Source: CAYMRB01 sp964392615 (lineage in GTDB: Bacteria > Planctomycetota > UBA8108). Taken from it: 18,029 nt of DNA. The first letter of the stretch is position 1. The number at the start of each line of letters is the position of its first letter. Both the position numbers and the translations under genes were made by a program. The notes beneath the pieces are model-generated. The model made no database searches, was not told the origin of the DNA, and was given only the letters and a program-made list of their open reading frames with translations. The stretch covers positions 1 through 18,029 of the forward strand of contig CAYMRB010000188.1 of assembly GCA_964392615.1 (NCBI GenBank). Direction: 5' to 3'. Below are positions 1 through 7,820 of the stretch, one piece after another.

Positions 1-1
1 C

Positions 2-1879
2 GATCGCGCGGGCGACGCGTACGGCGGCTACTCGTTCGCCGACATGACCGCGCTGCAGATGACCGACGCCGGGTCGAGCCTGACGTTTCGCATCGACTTC
101 GCGACATCGCGGCCCGAGGGTATTCACGGCAGCATCCTGCTCGACCTCGACGGCGATCGGCGCACGACCGGAGCGAACGCCGTTCCCGAGGCGTCGATCG
201 ATTTCCACATCGCGATTCTCGGCATCTGCCAGGCGCAGTACTTCGGCCCGCCCGGCGGCCCGATCGCGGTCAACCTGAGCTGCTGGCTCAGCCGCAACAG
301 CTTCTACGTTCGACTGCCGTCGCGGGTGCTGCCGGCGTCCGCACGGAGCATGGAGATCGCCGCGGTCGCGTCGGTCGACTTCCTCTGCGGCGGTCGCGAC
401 CGCGTGCCGAACGCCGGCTATCTGAGCCGAGCAACGGGTCGCGTCGAAGTCGAACGCGGTCCGAGCTATCGCCCGCGTCGCGCGCTCAGCGACCCGCGCG
501 GCGACGCCGGCGCGCCCGTCGATCTGCGCGGCGTCGAGACGCGCTTCGAGGGCGAGCACCTGGTCGTGCGCGTGCACTACCACCACTCGATCGAGGCGCG
601 GGCCATCGCGGACGTCAGCATCGGCGGCGTCCACCTCGACCTGGATGGCGACCTCCTCACCGGCTTCCAGAACGCCGGCGGCGACTTCCCGACGTTCGGC
701 GTCGACGCGTTCGTGCACTACGAGATCTACCCGTGGGCGCTCGGCGGCAGTGTCGAGGTCAACCTGACGCTGCCCGATCCCCGTCGGCCGGCCGAAGTGA
801 TGCACGTGCAGATCGGCAAGCTGTCGTCCGACAGCGCGTACCGGCGACAGGGCAATATGGTGGAGTTCACGATTCCTCTCGCGCTCCTCGCTTCGGTGAC
901 GCGGGAGTCGGTCCTGCTCGTCGACACGCTCGAGGCGTTCAGCGGCGACTTCGATCGCGCGGTGAACACCGGCGGCATGCGCCTTTGCGACGGCGGCGTC
1001 GTACCGTTTCTGCGCTGGCGCACGCCGGAGTACCGGGTTACGGACCCGGCCGGTGACTCGTACGCGTTCGGACGCGACAACGACGACCTGGTCGCCGTCC
1101 GCGCGTGTCACTACGACGAGGGCCTGCTACTCGAGGTGCGCTACACCGACCTGCAGTTCATCGGCGAGGCGCTGACGGCCGTCCACCTCGACACGGACGC
1201 GAACCCGCGCACCGGCGAGTCGACCTTCAACGCCGCCGGCAACACGCGCATGGGAATCGAGCGGACGCTCGTGTACCAGCTCTCGAGCTCGTCGGGCGCA
1301 CGACCGGTCGGGCGCAAGCGCTCGAACGGCAAGACGACATACTACGGCGGCAGCGCGGGCGGCGTAACGTTCACTGCGATCGAGGTCGACGGGTCGAGCG
1401 GCGACCTGATCCGCGGCATCAACGCGCTGTGCTCGCTCAATCTCGTCGCGGAGCGCGCTCGGCTGACGATCCCGTACCGCCTGATCGACGCGCGCGGTGC
1501 GATCGACATCCACGCGTGGACGATGAGCGGCGCGTTCGGAGCGGTGAGCTTCGACGACGAGGCGCCCAACCGCGGCATGCTGCGCGTGCCGGCCGCCGGA
1601 TCGTCCGTCCCCCCACCGGCCGATCCGCCCGCTCCCGCGCCCCGGCCGGAGCCCGAGCCGACGCCGGCGCCAGAACCCGCGCCCCAGCCGACGCCGGAAC
1701 CCACGCCCGTCGTGACGCCCGGCGACCTCAACCTCGACGGCGTCGTCGACCTCGATGACCTCGCGATTCTCGCGCGGAACTTCGGCAGCGGCAGGACGTG
1801 GCGGGAGGGCGACATCGACGGCGACGGCGATGTCGACTTCGCCGACTGGTCGATCCTGTGGCAGCACATCTCGTTCTGA
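2..1879 (+). CDS. Secreted multi-repeat protein with C-terminal dockerin-like domain (5' partial)
   Basis: The reading frame is open to the left window edge, so the true start and any signal peptide lie outside. The first in-frame ATG is at 44, but the 14 codons before it (beginning DRAGDAYGG) continue the repeat pattern and are coding. Numbering from ATG 44, three copies of a domain can be seen. They open with D-x-x-GD motifs just before residue 1, at residue 150 and at residue 334, and each carries an LDxD...TG motif (LDLDGD, LDLDGD, LDTDAN) about 35-55 residues later. These look like beta-sandwich surface or adhesive domains. Residues 521-558 are a Pro/Glu/Thr/Ala linker. Residues 560-611 are a dockerin type I-like pair of Ca-binding loops (GDLNLDGVVDLDD and GDIDGDGDVDFAD). 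Dockerins bind cohesins or act as C-terminal modules in planctomycete surface proteins; no cohesin is visible here. The substrate or partner is unknown. Coding status is near certain; the role is inference. Confidence 0.88.
   Translation, partial: DRAGDAYGGYSFADMTALQMTDAGSSLTFRIDFATSRPEGIHGSILLDLDGDRRTTGANAVPEASIDFHIAILGICQAQYFGPPGGPIAVNLSCWLSRNSFYVRLPSRVLPASARSMEIAAVASVDFLCGGRDRVPNAGYLSRATGRVEVERGPSYRPRRALSDPRGDAGAPVDLRGVETRFEGEHLVVRVHYHHSIEARAIADVSIGGVHLDLDGDLLTGFQNAGGDFPTFGVDAFVHYEIYPWALGGSVEVNLTLPDPRRPAEVMHVQIGKLSSDSAYRRQGNMVEFTIPLALLASVTRESVLLVDTLEAFSGDFDRAVNTGGMRLCDGGVVPFLRWRTPEYRVTDPAGDSYAFGRDNDDLVAVRACHYDEGLLLEVRYTDLQFIGEALTAVHLDTDANPRTGESTFNAAGNTRMGIERTLVYQLSSSSGARPVGRKRSNGKTTYYGGSAGGVTFTAIEVDGSSGDLIRGINALCSLNLVAERARLTIPYRLIDARGAIDIHAWTMSGAFGAVSFDDEAPNRGMLRVPAAGSSVPPPADPPAPAPRPEPEPTPAPEPAPQPTPEPTPVVTPGDLNLDGVVDLDDLAILARNFGSGRTWREGDIDGDGDVDFADWSILWQHISF
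1604..1717 (+). other. Pro/Glu/Thr-rich linker of the dockerin protein
   Basis: Residues 521-558 (counted from ATG 44) are almost only Pro, Ala, Glu, Thr and Arg, with PEPTP-like steps. The DNA is correspondingly repetitive, with a 10-mer CCGACGCCGG recurring. It is a flexible spacer between the repeat domains and the dockerin-like tail and a place where the gene could change length by slippage. Confidence 0.75.
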
Positions 1880-1908
1880 CGTCGACTCGGAGAGCCGGCC
1901 TGCTGACC

Positions 1909-1940
1909 AAGGCGTCGCCCCCGGGCTGGGGCGACGCCTT
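1909..1940. terminator. Bidirectional hairpin between convergent genes
   Basis: There is a perfect 13-bp inverted repeat: AAGGCGTCGCCCC at 1909-1921 and its complement at 1928-1940, with a 6-nt loop (CGGGCT). It begins 29 bases after the TGA of the dockerin protein and 18 bases beyond the stop of the minus-strand gene ending at 1959. The A/T pairs at the base give short U-ends in both directions, but there is no long U-tract. The position and symmetry fit one terminator serving both strands. Confidence 0.75.
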
Positions 1941-1958
1941 CGTCGCGTCAGGTCGAGC

Positions 1959-2660
1959 TCACTCGCCGCAGTCGATCGGCATCACGGGGAAGCTCATTTC
2001 GCATCGCGCATCGCGCACCGTGATGCGGGTCGCATAGGGAAGGGGAAACGGCATCTCTCCCCCGAACGTGAGGCAGAGGTCCGGCTCGGGAAGCACCCCA
2101 TCGCCGTCCTCCTCCGTGATGAGACCGTCGCTGTTCGTGTCCTTGGACCGGCAGTAGATGGAGGTGTTTCCGGTGCCGACCATCAGATTGTCGTCCACGA
2201 GCTCATAGTCGGCCGACATCACCTCGATGTAGTTCGGCTCGTCGAATAGAGGGGTCGAGGTGCTGCAGTCGCTCCGGTACCCGACCGTCGTGAGCTTGAA
2301 CGTGTCCCGACCCGTCCGACTCCCGGCGCCGATGTAGTCGCTCGCGAAGGTCGCGTCCGGCACGAGACCGAGAATGGTGCGATCACAGTGCGCGTGCTTC
2401 ACGACGACGGTGTAGTTCCGGTGCTGCGGGTCGATCGGATTGACGACCATCGGATGGTGGGAGATGTGAAGCAGGACCGGATTGCCGTCCGCATCGAGCC
2501 CCACCATCGGAACCGGGACGGACCACGCTCCCGCGAAGGGATCGTGTCCCCAGCGTTGCCCTCGAGCGCCCCCTGCGGCCTCGACGTTCCATTGTGTGGC
2601 GACGACGACCACGCCGGCGATGACGGCGACGACACAGAGGGCGATCAACGTCTTCTTCAT
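1959..2660 (-). CDS. Secreted protein of unknown function, Cys-containing, EF-hand-like loop
   Basis: This is a 233-residue protein. The ATG at 2660 is chosen because it begins a clear signal sequence (MKKTLIALCVVAVIAGVVVV) and has GGGAG at 2669-2673, 8 bases upstream; the frame opens further upstream at 2804, but that extension has no signal or family features. The mature part has the short motif HISHH near residue 70, paired Cys residues spread through the domain, suggesting disulphides in an exported fold, and an Asp-rich stretch DTNSDGLITEEDGDG that resembles a calcium-binding loop. I recognise no enzyme motif. It sits 186 bases downstream of the kinase gene on the same strand and ends at the convergent hairpin. 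The function is unknown; export and coding status are well supported. Confidence 0.8.
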   Translation of the reverse strand: MKKTLIALCVVAVIAGVVVVATQWNVEAAGGARGQRWGHDPFAGAWSVPVPMVGLDADGNPVLLHISHHPMVVNPIDPQHRNYTVVVKHAHCDRTILGLVPDATFASDYIGAGSRTGRDTFKLTTVGYRSDCSTSTPLFDEPNYIEVMSADYELVDDNLMVGTGNTSIYCRSKDTNSDGLITEEDGDGVLPEPDLCLTFGGEMPFPLPYATRITVRDARCEMSFPVMPIDCGE

Positions 2661-2702
2661 GCTTCCGACTCCCGTCTGCTTCGGGACCCACGAAAACGGC
2701 TC

Positions 2703-2721
2703 GTCGCGACGATCGCGCGAC
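2703..2721. promoter_or_regulatory. Near-palindrome upstream of the small secreted protein
   Basis: GTCGCG at 2703-2708 is repeated inverted at 2716-2721 (CGCGAC) around a 7-base centre (ACGATCG). It lies 43-61 bases upstream of the ATG at 2660, where an operator or a transcript hairpin could act. GC-rich DNA produces such palindromes by chance, so this is only a candidate. Confidence 0.2.
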
Positions 2722-2813
2722 ACGACGGCCAACACCGACACTCTGGTTCGCCTGGCCCCACGATTCCTACCGAGCCCGACGGCGTCCATGTCGACCCAGA
2801 CCACCCGCGAGCC

Positions 2814-2846
2814 GGATCTGACGAAGAAAAAACCGACGTCAGACCC
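2814..2846 (-). terminator. Hairpin directly after the kinase stop codon
   Basis: On the minus strand a stem of 9 pairs with one mismatch starts at the base after the kinase TGA. The core is TCTGACG pairing with CGTCAGA (2837-2843 with 2817-2823), extended by two G-C pairs beyond a mismatch. The 13-base loop (2824-2836) contains a run of six T on the transcribed-RNA sense. Placement right after the stop argues for a terminator or a 3' stabilising hairpin; the T-run in the loop rather than after the stem is unusual. Confidence 0.5.
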
Positions 2847-5504
2847 TCACGGCAGCTTGGCGCGCCACGCCGCCGCCTCGTCCGGCTTGCCCCATGCCTC
2901 GTAGAGCTCGACGAGGCTGCGGACGGTCACGACGACGTAGCCGTGCCCCTCTCCGAAGACCTCGACCAGCCTGCGATGAGCAGCGAGCAAGCGTTCCTCG
3001 GCCTCGGCGTGCTTCCCCATCGCGAGAAGGCAACGACCGTGGCTGACGCGGTAGTAGGCGGTATACCAGTGCTCGACGCCGAGACCTCGCGTCGACGCCT
3101 CGACGACCCGCTCCAGGAGCGGCTCGGCCTCGTCGAGCATGCCACGGGCCTTCAGGATCGCGGCGAGGTTGTGGAGGGCCTCGACCGTGTCGGCGTGATC
3201 GGGACCGAGCTCCGTGTCGCGAATCGAATGCGCTTGTCGTTGGACCTCCTCCGCCTCGAGGAGCTTGTCCTGAGCCTTGAGCACCGCGGCGACGGCGTCC
3301 AGCGAACGAAGCGTCGCGGGATGCCGTGCGCCGAGAACCTCCTCGCGTCCGCTATGCGCTTCGCGCGCCAGCGTTTCCGCCTCGGCGAGCTCGCCGCGCT
3401 GCCAGAGGAGTTGCGCGAGGTTGTGAAGCGACGCGAGCGTCTCCGGATCGGCGGCTCCGAGGATGCGCCGTCGAGCCGCGAGGGTATCGCGAAGAAGCGA
3501 TTCGGCACGCTCCATGAGCTTTCGATCGACGAGGACTGCCGCCAGGTTGTGCTGCGCCCGAAGCGTGTCCACATGCGCGCCGCCGAAGAGCGCCCGCCGT
3601 CCATCGACGACACTCTCGAGCAACGAGGTCGCCTCCTCGAGCTCGCCCTGCGCACGTAGGAACGACCCGAGACTGGCCGTCGCGGTCAGCGTCGCCGCCG
3701 GATCGCGATCGGCATGCGCACGGTGAAAACGCAATGCGTCCCGCAGCAACGGCTCGGCCTCGCTCCGGCGCTCCTGGGCCCAGCGCAGCATCGCCACGTT
3801 GCTCATCGCCTTCAGCGTCTGGAGATCATCGTGACCGCGAAGACGCTGCAGCGTGCGGAACGCGGTCGTCAGGTGCGGATCGGCCTCGTTCCACAGACCG
3901 AGTCGATAGTAGGTCCAGCCGATCGTCGCGTGCAGCAGGGCCGCGCTCTCCTCCTGGCCGGCCATCTTCGTCTCCAGGTCGGCGGCGGCTCGCTCGAGAA
4001 CTCTGCGCACCGTCAGCTCCTCGCCACGCGAGATCGCCGGATCGGCGCTCCAGAGCACTTCCTGCAGGAAACGGAATAGCTGATCCGCCTTGTCACGATC
4101 GCGCTCGGCCTCCCCGCGCGCCGCTTCGGCCTCTCCCTGTCGCCGCTGCGCAAGCCGCTCCGCTTCGACCGCACGATCGCGTTGCTCGGCAATCTCGAGC
4201 GTCTGCCACGTCACGCCGATCGCGCCGGCGAGAAGCGCGAGGAACACGACGACGACACTGGCGACCAGCCCGGTGTGACGACGCAGGAACTTGCCGGCGA
4301 TGTACGCGACGCTCGGCGGCCCCGCGAGCACCGGCTGACGATCGAGGTGGCGTCGAATATCGGCCGCGAGCTCCGACGCGGTCGCGTAGCGCCGCGTGCG
4401 GTCCTTCTCGAGCGCCTTCATGACGATCCAGTCCAGGTCGCCGCGCAGGCGTCGCTTCAGAGCACTCGGGCTCAGGCGGTGACGCCGCGCGATGGCGACC
4501 GCGTCGGTGCTCGATTCGGACAGCCGCGTGCTCGGTCGCGCCGGATCGATCTCGCAGATCGCCTGCTGCATCTCCGCGAACGAGAGCGCGCGCTCCCGAA
4601 ACCCGAACGGACGCGAGCCGACCAGCAACTCGTACAACACGACGCCGAGCGCGTAGATGTCGGCCCGTGTGTCGATGTTGAAGCCGGACTCCACCTGCTC
4701 GGGGCTCATATACTCCGGCGTGCCGATGAACTGGCCGACCGCGGTGTGCAGGCTGCTGTCCGTGAGCGGCTGGTGGATTGCCTTCGCGATGCCGAAGTCG
4801 ATGACCCTCGGTGCTGGCGCGGAGCCTTCCGACGTCACGAGCACGTTCGACGGCTTGATGTCCCGGTGGATGATCCCTTTCTGGTGCGCGTGCTCGATCG
4901 CCTCGCAGACGCGGATCATCAGCTCGAGCCGATCCTCCGTCGAAAGCCGCAGCCGATCGCAGTACGCCGTGATTGGCACCCCCGAGACGAAGTCCATGAC
5001 GAAATACGGCCGCCCCTCGGCCGTCTCCCCCGCGTCGAGAACGTGCGCGACGCCCGGGTGGTCCATCAGGGCGAGCGCCTGCCGCTCCGCTTCGAATCGC
5101 GCCACGACCTGCCGCGTGTCCATGCCGAGCTTGATGACCTTCAGCGCCACTTGGCGACGGATCGGCTCCTTCTGCTCGGCGAGGTACACGATGCCGAAGC
5201 CGCCCTCGCCCAGGACCTCGATGATGCGGTAGCGATCGACCTGCTGGCCGACGGCCAGACTCCCCTCGACGCCGTCGTCGACGTCCCCGGCCGTCTCGGG
5301 CGTCGACTCCGTCAGCACGCGCAATGGCGGTGACTCGAGGAACTCGCCCGCGGCGTCGAAGTGCTCGAGGAGCGAACGGACTTCGGCCGCGAGCTCCCGG
5401 TCGTCACCGCACCGCTTCGCGATCAGGACGGCTCGGTCCTCGACCGACAGACCGCGCGCCTCGTCGAACAGGTCCTGAATCCGCCGCGCTCGCTCGTTCG
5501 ACAT
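2847..5504 (-). CDS. Membrane-bound Ser/Thr protein kinase with C-terminal TPR array
   Basis: This 885-residue protein is a Hanks-type (PknB-like) eukaryotic-like Ser/Thr kinase. The N-terminal region (residues 1-55, RIQDLFDEARGL onward) is the short helical segment commonly seen ahead of such kinases. The kinase domain spans roughly 92-390: GEGGFG nucleotide loop 99-104, VALK with K122, HRDIKPSN 213-220 with catalytic D215, DFG 236-238, and PEYMSPEQ 263-270. All catalytic residues are present, so it should be active. A transmembrane helix lies at about 411-433, followed by an Arg/Glu/Ala-rich coiled coil (437-475). Residues from about 515 to 885 are tandem kinesin-light-chain-like TPRs of about 42 residues (repeated LHNLA...L, EAE.LL, R..LG). 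The kinase therefore faces the cytoplasm and the TPRs lie across the membrane, if the single helix is correct. ATG 5504 is chosen because MSNERARRIQD begins the conserved region; the open frame upstream to 5684 lacks it. The partner is probably the upstream sigma factor. Confidence 0.93.
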   Translation of the reverse strand: MSNERARRIQDLFDEARGLSVEDRAVLIAKRCGDDRELAAEVRSLLEHFDAAGEFLESPPLRVLTESTPETAGDVDDGVEGSLAVGQQVDRYRIIEVLGEGGFGIVYLAEQKEPIRRQVALKVIKLGMDTRQVVARFEAERQALALMDHPGVAHVLDAGETAEGRPYFVMDFVSGVPITAYCDRLRLSTEDRLELMIRVCEAIEHAHQKGIIHRDIKPSNVLVTSEGSAPAPRVIDFGIAKAIHQPLTDSSLHTAVGQFIGTPEYMSPEQVESGFNIDTRADIYALGVVLYELLVGSRPFGFRERALSFAEMQQAICEIDPARPSTRLSESSTDAVAIARRHRLSPSALKRRLRGDLDWIVMKALEKDRTRRYATASELAADIRRHLDRQPVLAGPPSVAYIAGKFLRRHTGLVASVVVVFLALLAGAIGVTWQTLEIAEQRDRAVEAERLAQRRQGEAEAARGEAERDRDKADQLFRFLQEVLWSADPAISRGEELTVRRVLERAAADLETKMAGQEESAALLHATIGWTYYRLGLWNEADPHLTTAFRTLQRLRGHDDLQTLKAMSNVAMLRWAQERRSEAEPLLRDALRFHRAHADRDPAATLTATASLGSFLRAQGELEEATSLLESVVDGRRALFGGAHVDTLRAQHNLAAVLVDRKLMERAESLLRDTLAARRRILGAADPETLASLHNLAQLLWQRGELAEAETLAREAHSGREEVLGARHPATLRSLDAVAAVLKAQDKLLEAEEVQRQAHSIRDTELGPDHADTVEALHNLAAILKARGMLDEAEPLLERVVEASTRGLGVEHWYTAYYRVSHGRCLLAMGKHAEAEERLLAAHRRLVEVFGEGHGYVVVTVRSLVELYEAWGKPDEAAAWRAKLP

Positions 5505-5640
5505 CGGTTCGTGCCGTCTTTCATGAATGCTTGTGCATGCTCGCCGAGCGATTTCGTTCGCAGGCGAGGCGCGCGAAGGAGTCCATGCCGGAGGCTCACA
5601 GTCGACTGAGCGCAACGAAGCCAGCGGTCGAAGGTGCCGG

Positions 5641-5656
5641 CGATATGCCGATATGC
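5641..5656. repeat. Tandem octamer CGATATGC x2 in the sigma-kinase spacer
   Basis: Two perfect head-to-tail copies of CGATATGC (GCATATCG on the minus strand) lie within the 176-base gap between the sigma-factor stop and the kinase start, 137 bases upstream of the kinase ATG. The AT-rich core stands out in this GC-rich DNA. A repeated binding site or promoter element for the kinase gene is possible; nothing further supports it. Confidence 0.4.
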
Positions 5657-5680
5657 ACAATGATTCGTGAAAGGCGGCAC

Positions 5681-6271
5681 TCATCCGGCTCCTGATGGTG
5701 GCGACTCATCCGAGGACAGCTCGCGGTGCAGCCACGCCTTCGCGAAACTCCACTCGCGCTCGACCGTCGCGATCGAGACGCTCAGCGCGGTGGCGGTCTC
5801 TGCGTTCGTCAGGCCCGCGAAGAACTTGAGATCGACGAGCTCGCTCTTGCGCGGATCGATCGCCGCGAGCCGCCCGAGGGCCTCGTCGAGGGCCAACGTA
5901 TCGACGGGATCGGCCTCGAGCCGCGCGAGCTGTTCGTCGAACGCCGTGCGGTGACGGTCGCCGCCGCGCTTCAGTCGCCCGCGCTTCCTGGCGCGATCGA
6001 CGAGGACGTTGCGCATCGCTCGGGCCGCCGCGCCGAAGAAGTGGCGCCGGTTCTCCCAGCCATCGCCACCTTCGGAGGCCAATCGGAGATACGCCTCGTG
6101 CACGAGCTCGGTCGCCTGCACGGTCGCACCGGGCGACTGCCCCGCCATCTTCCGGCGAGCCAGATCGCGCAGCTCGTCGTAGATCGTCGCGACGAGTACG
6201 TCGAGCGCGTCCTCATCGCCGGAGTTGACGGCGGCGAGGAGCTCGGTGACGGCGCATGCCCGATCGCTCAT
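5681..6271 (-). CDS. ECF-type RNA polymerase sigma factor (TIGR02999-like)
   Basis: This is a 196-residue sigma-70 family factor that would direct RNA polymerase to a specific promoter set. Region 2 covers residues about 10-100, with DELRDLARRKM, ATELVHEAYLRL and FFGAAARAMRNVLVDRARKR; this pattern is typical of the group named TIGR02999, abundant in planctomycetes and acidobacteria. Region 4 covers about 130-186 (DPRKSELVDLKFFAGLTNAE with the helix-turn-helix ATALSVSIATVEREWSFAKAWL). No anti-sigma gene adjoins it; instead a Ser/Thr kinase gene follows, a frequent arrangement in which phosphorylation is thought to replace anti-sigma control. ATG 6271 is preceded by purine-rich GAAGAAGAA and starts the conserved helix (MSDRACAVTELL); the longer frame to 6391 overlaps the preceding gene's 3' end and is rejected. 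Confidence 0.92.
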   Translation of the reverse strand: MSDRACAVTELLAAVNSGDEDALDVLVATIYDELRDLARRKMAGQSPGATVQATELVHEAYLRLASEGGDGWENRRHFFGAAARAMRNVLVDRARKRGRLKRGGDRHRTAFDEQLARLEADPVDTLALDEALGRLAAIDPRKSELVDLKFFAGLTNAETATALSVSIATVEREWSFAKAWLHRELSSDESPPSGAG

Positions 6272-6335
6272 CGTTCTTCTTCGAGTCGTGTCGAACGACG
6301 CGTGGCGAACGTCCGCTTCGAACGCGGAGACCGCG

Positions 6336-7682
6336 TCAGAGATGATACGGGTGCCGCTGCGGTTTGCCGAGCAGCCGGTTTGCCTGCTCATCGCCGACGA
6401 CGCGCTGCGCGACGCCGTCCCAGACCAGCTTGCGCCCGAGGATGTACGACAGATTGCCGAGGTTGCAGAGCGTCGCCGTGCGGTGACCGATCTCGACGTC
6501 GACCGCCGGGAGGTAGTCCGGCACTCGAATCGCGCGCATCCAATCGGCTTTGTGATTCTTGTGGATGCTCGAGCGGTACTCGTCGGTGCGGTACGGCTCG
6601 TAGCCGCCGGGCGGCGGCTTGAAGTTGATCGCGCGCGGCTCGGCCGGCTTGTAGGCGCCCTCCCACTCGAGGATCAAGTGGTCGTCCTCGCCCCAGAAGA
6701 CGTTGCCGAACCCGAGCTTGCCGACCTTGTTGCCGGGCTGTCCCCAGACGAGCTCCCAGTCCGGGTCCTTGAACTTGTAGCTGACGTCCATGTCCGGCGG
6801 GCAGTCCCAGAGACCGCTCGCTGGCGGCGTGCCCTTCGCCTCGACGGTGAACGACACCTGAGCGTCCGCATTCATGCACCACAGGATCGTGCTGAACTGG
6901 TGCGCGCCGCGATCGCGGATCTGTCCGCCGCCCGATTCGAGCAGCCAGCGGAAGACACCGTGGCAGTAGCGCTGGTTGTACGGCCGCCAGTGCATCGGCC
7001 CGAGCCACAGATCCCAGTCGAGCTCCAGCGGCGGAGCGCTGTCCGGCACCGGCTTCGAGTCGACAGGATTCGCGTAGTGCCAGCACGTGACCTTGCTCAC
7101 CTTGCCGACGATGCCGTTGCGTATCGCACGACACGTATACCATGCGCCGAGCCCCGTTCGGCCCTGCGCGCCGACCTGCACCATGCGGTCGTTCTTGCGC
7201 GCAGCCGTGACCATCGCCTGCCCCTCTTCGACCGTCACCGAAGCGGGCTTCTCGACGTAAACGTGCTTGCCGGACTCGCACGCGTGAACGGTCTGCACCG
7301 CATGCCAATGGTCCGGCGTCGCGATCACGACCGCGTCGACGTCTTTGCGATCGAGGATATGGCGATAGTCGCGGCGAGCGTTGATCGCACCGCCCGGCGC
7401 GCCCCCTCCGGCCGTCTTGAGCGCGTTCGCGAGGCGCTTCTCGTCAGCGTCGCATACCGCCGCGATATCGACCTTGCCCTCACGCCGGAAGTCCACCATG
7501 TCCCGCAGGTGAACGCCGCCCATGCCGCCGACACCGATGTGCGCGACGGACATCCGTTCGGCCGCAGAAGGTCGCCACGGGGTCGCGAGGACGCCAGAGC
7601 GCAGAATCCATGGTGCGCTGATTGCGCCGGTCAGTGCCGCGAGGAACTCGCGCCGTCGTGTCGTTCGTCGTGTCGTGTTCAT
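6336..7682 (-). CDS. Tat-exported Gfo/Idh/MocA family oxidoreductase (canonical EKP)
   Basis: This 448-residue protein has a twin-arginine signal at the N-terminus (RRREFLAALTGAISAP, residues 9-24), so a folded, cofactor-loaded enzyme would be exported. The NAD(P)-binding Rossmann fold starts near residue 44 with AHIGVGGMGGVH (GxGxxG at 50-55). The family signature YVEKPASV has EKP at 144-146; its Lys is the usual active-site residue. The C-terminal domain (VQVGAQGR, DWDLWLGP, GGGQIRDRGAHQ) is typical of the many planctomycete paralogues acting, or presumed to act, on sugars or inositols. ATG 7682 is chosen for the Tat signal and for GGAG at 7691-7694. It lies 138 bases after the giant repeat gene and 64 bases before the sigma factor. 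The substrate is not known; family assignment is firm. Confidence 0.93.
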   Translation of the reverse strand: MNTTRRTTRRREFLAALTGAISAPWILRSGVLATPWRPSAAERMSVAHIGVGGMGGVHLRDMVDFRREGKVDIAAVCDADEKRLANALKTAGGGAPGGAINARRDYRHILDRKDVDAVVIATPDHWHAVQTVHACESGKHVYVEKPASVTVEEGQAMVTAARKNDRMVQVGAQGRTGLGAWYTCRAIRNGIVGKVSKVTCWHYANPVDSKPVPDSAPPLELDWDLWLGPMHWRPYNQRYCHGVFRWLLESGGGQIRDRGAHQFSTILWCMNADAQVSFTVEAKGTPPASGLWDCPPDMDVSYKFKDPDWELVWGQPGNKVGKLGFGNVFWGEDDHLILEWEGAYKPAEPRAINFKPPPGGYEPYRTDEYRSSIHKNHKADWMRAIRVPDYLPAVDVEIGHRTATLCNLGNLSYILGRKLVWDGVAQRVVGDEQANRLLGKPQRHPYHL

Positions 7683-7803
7683 ACCGAGGGCTCCGCGTCT
7701 CCGATCAGCGCGTTGGTCGCGTGTCGTATCGTACTCCAACGTACGCCCGCGATCGACGGCGGGTATGTGAGAGGAGTCACTCAGCGGACTTCCGATCGAA
7801 CGC

Positions 7804-7820
7804 GTCTCTGCGCGCGAGAC
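7804..7820 (-). terminator. Short hairpin at the end of the giant repeat gene
   Basis: GTCTC (7804-7808) and GAGAC (7816-7820) form a 5-bp stem with a 7-base loop, immediately after the TAG of the gene ending at 7821. The stem is short and has no T-tract, so this is a weak candidate only. Confidence 0.2.

Noticed and set aside
1127..1867. Minus-strand open frame opposite the dockerin protein
   Set aside because: It is antisense to the Pro-rich linker and third repeat; the Arg/Gly-rich sequence follows from the complementary codons.
4182..5333. Open frame of 383 codons on the plus strand
   Set aside because: It lies fully antisense to the kinase domain; composition is Arg/Asp-rich and no family features are seen.
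6273..6300. Inverted repeat CGTTC...GAACG next to the sigma-factor start
   Set aside because: Short stems (5-6 bp) with alternative pairings, close to chance in this composition. It could mask the ribosome site but nothing else supports that.
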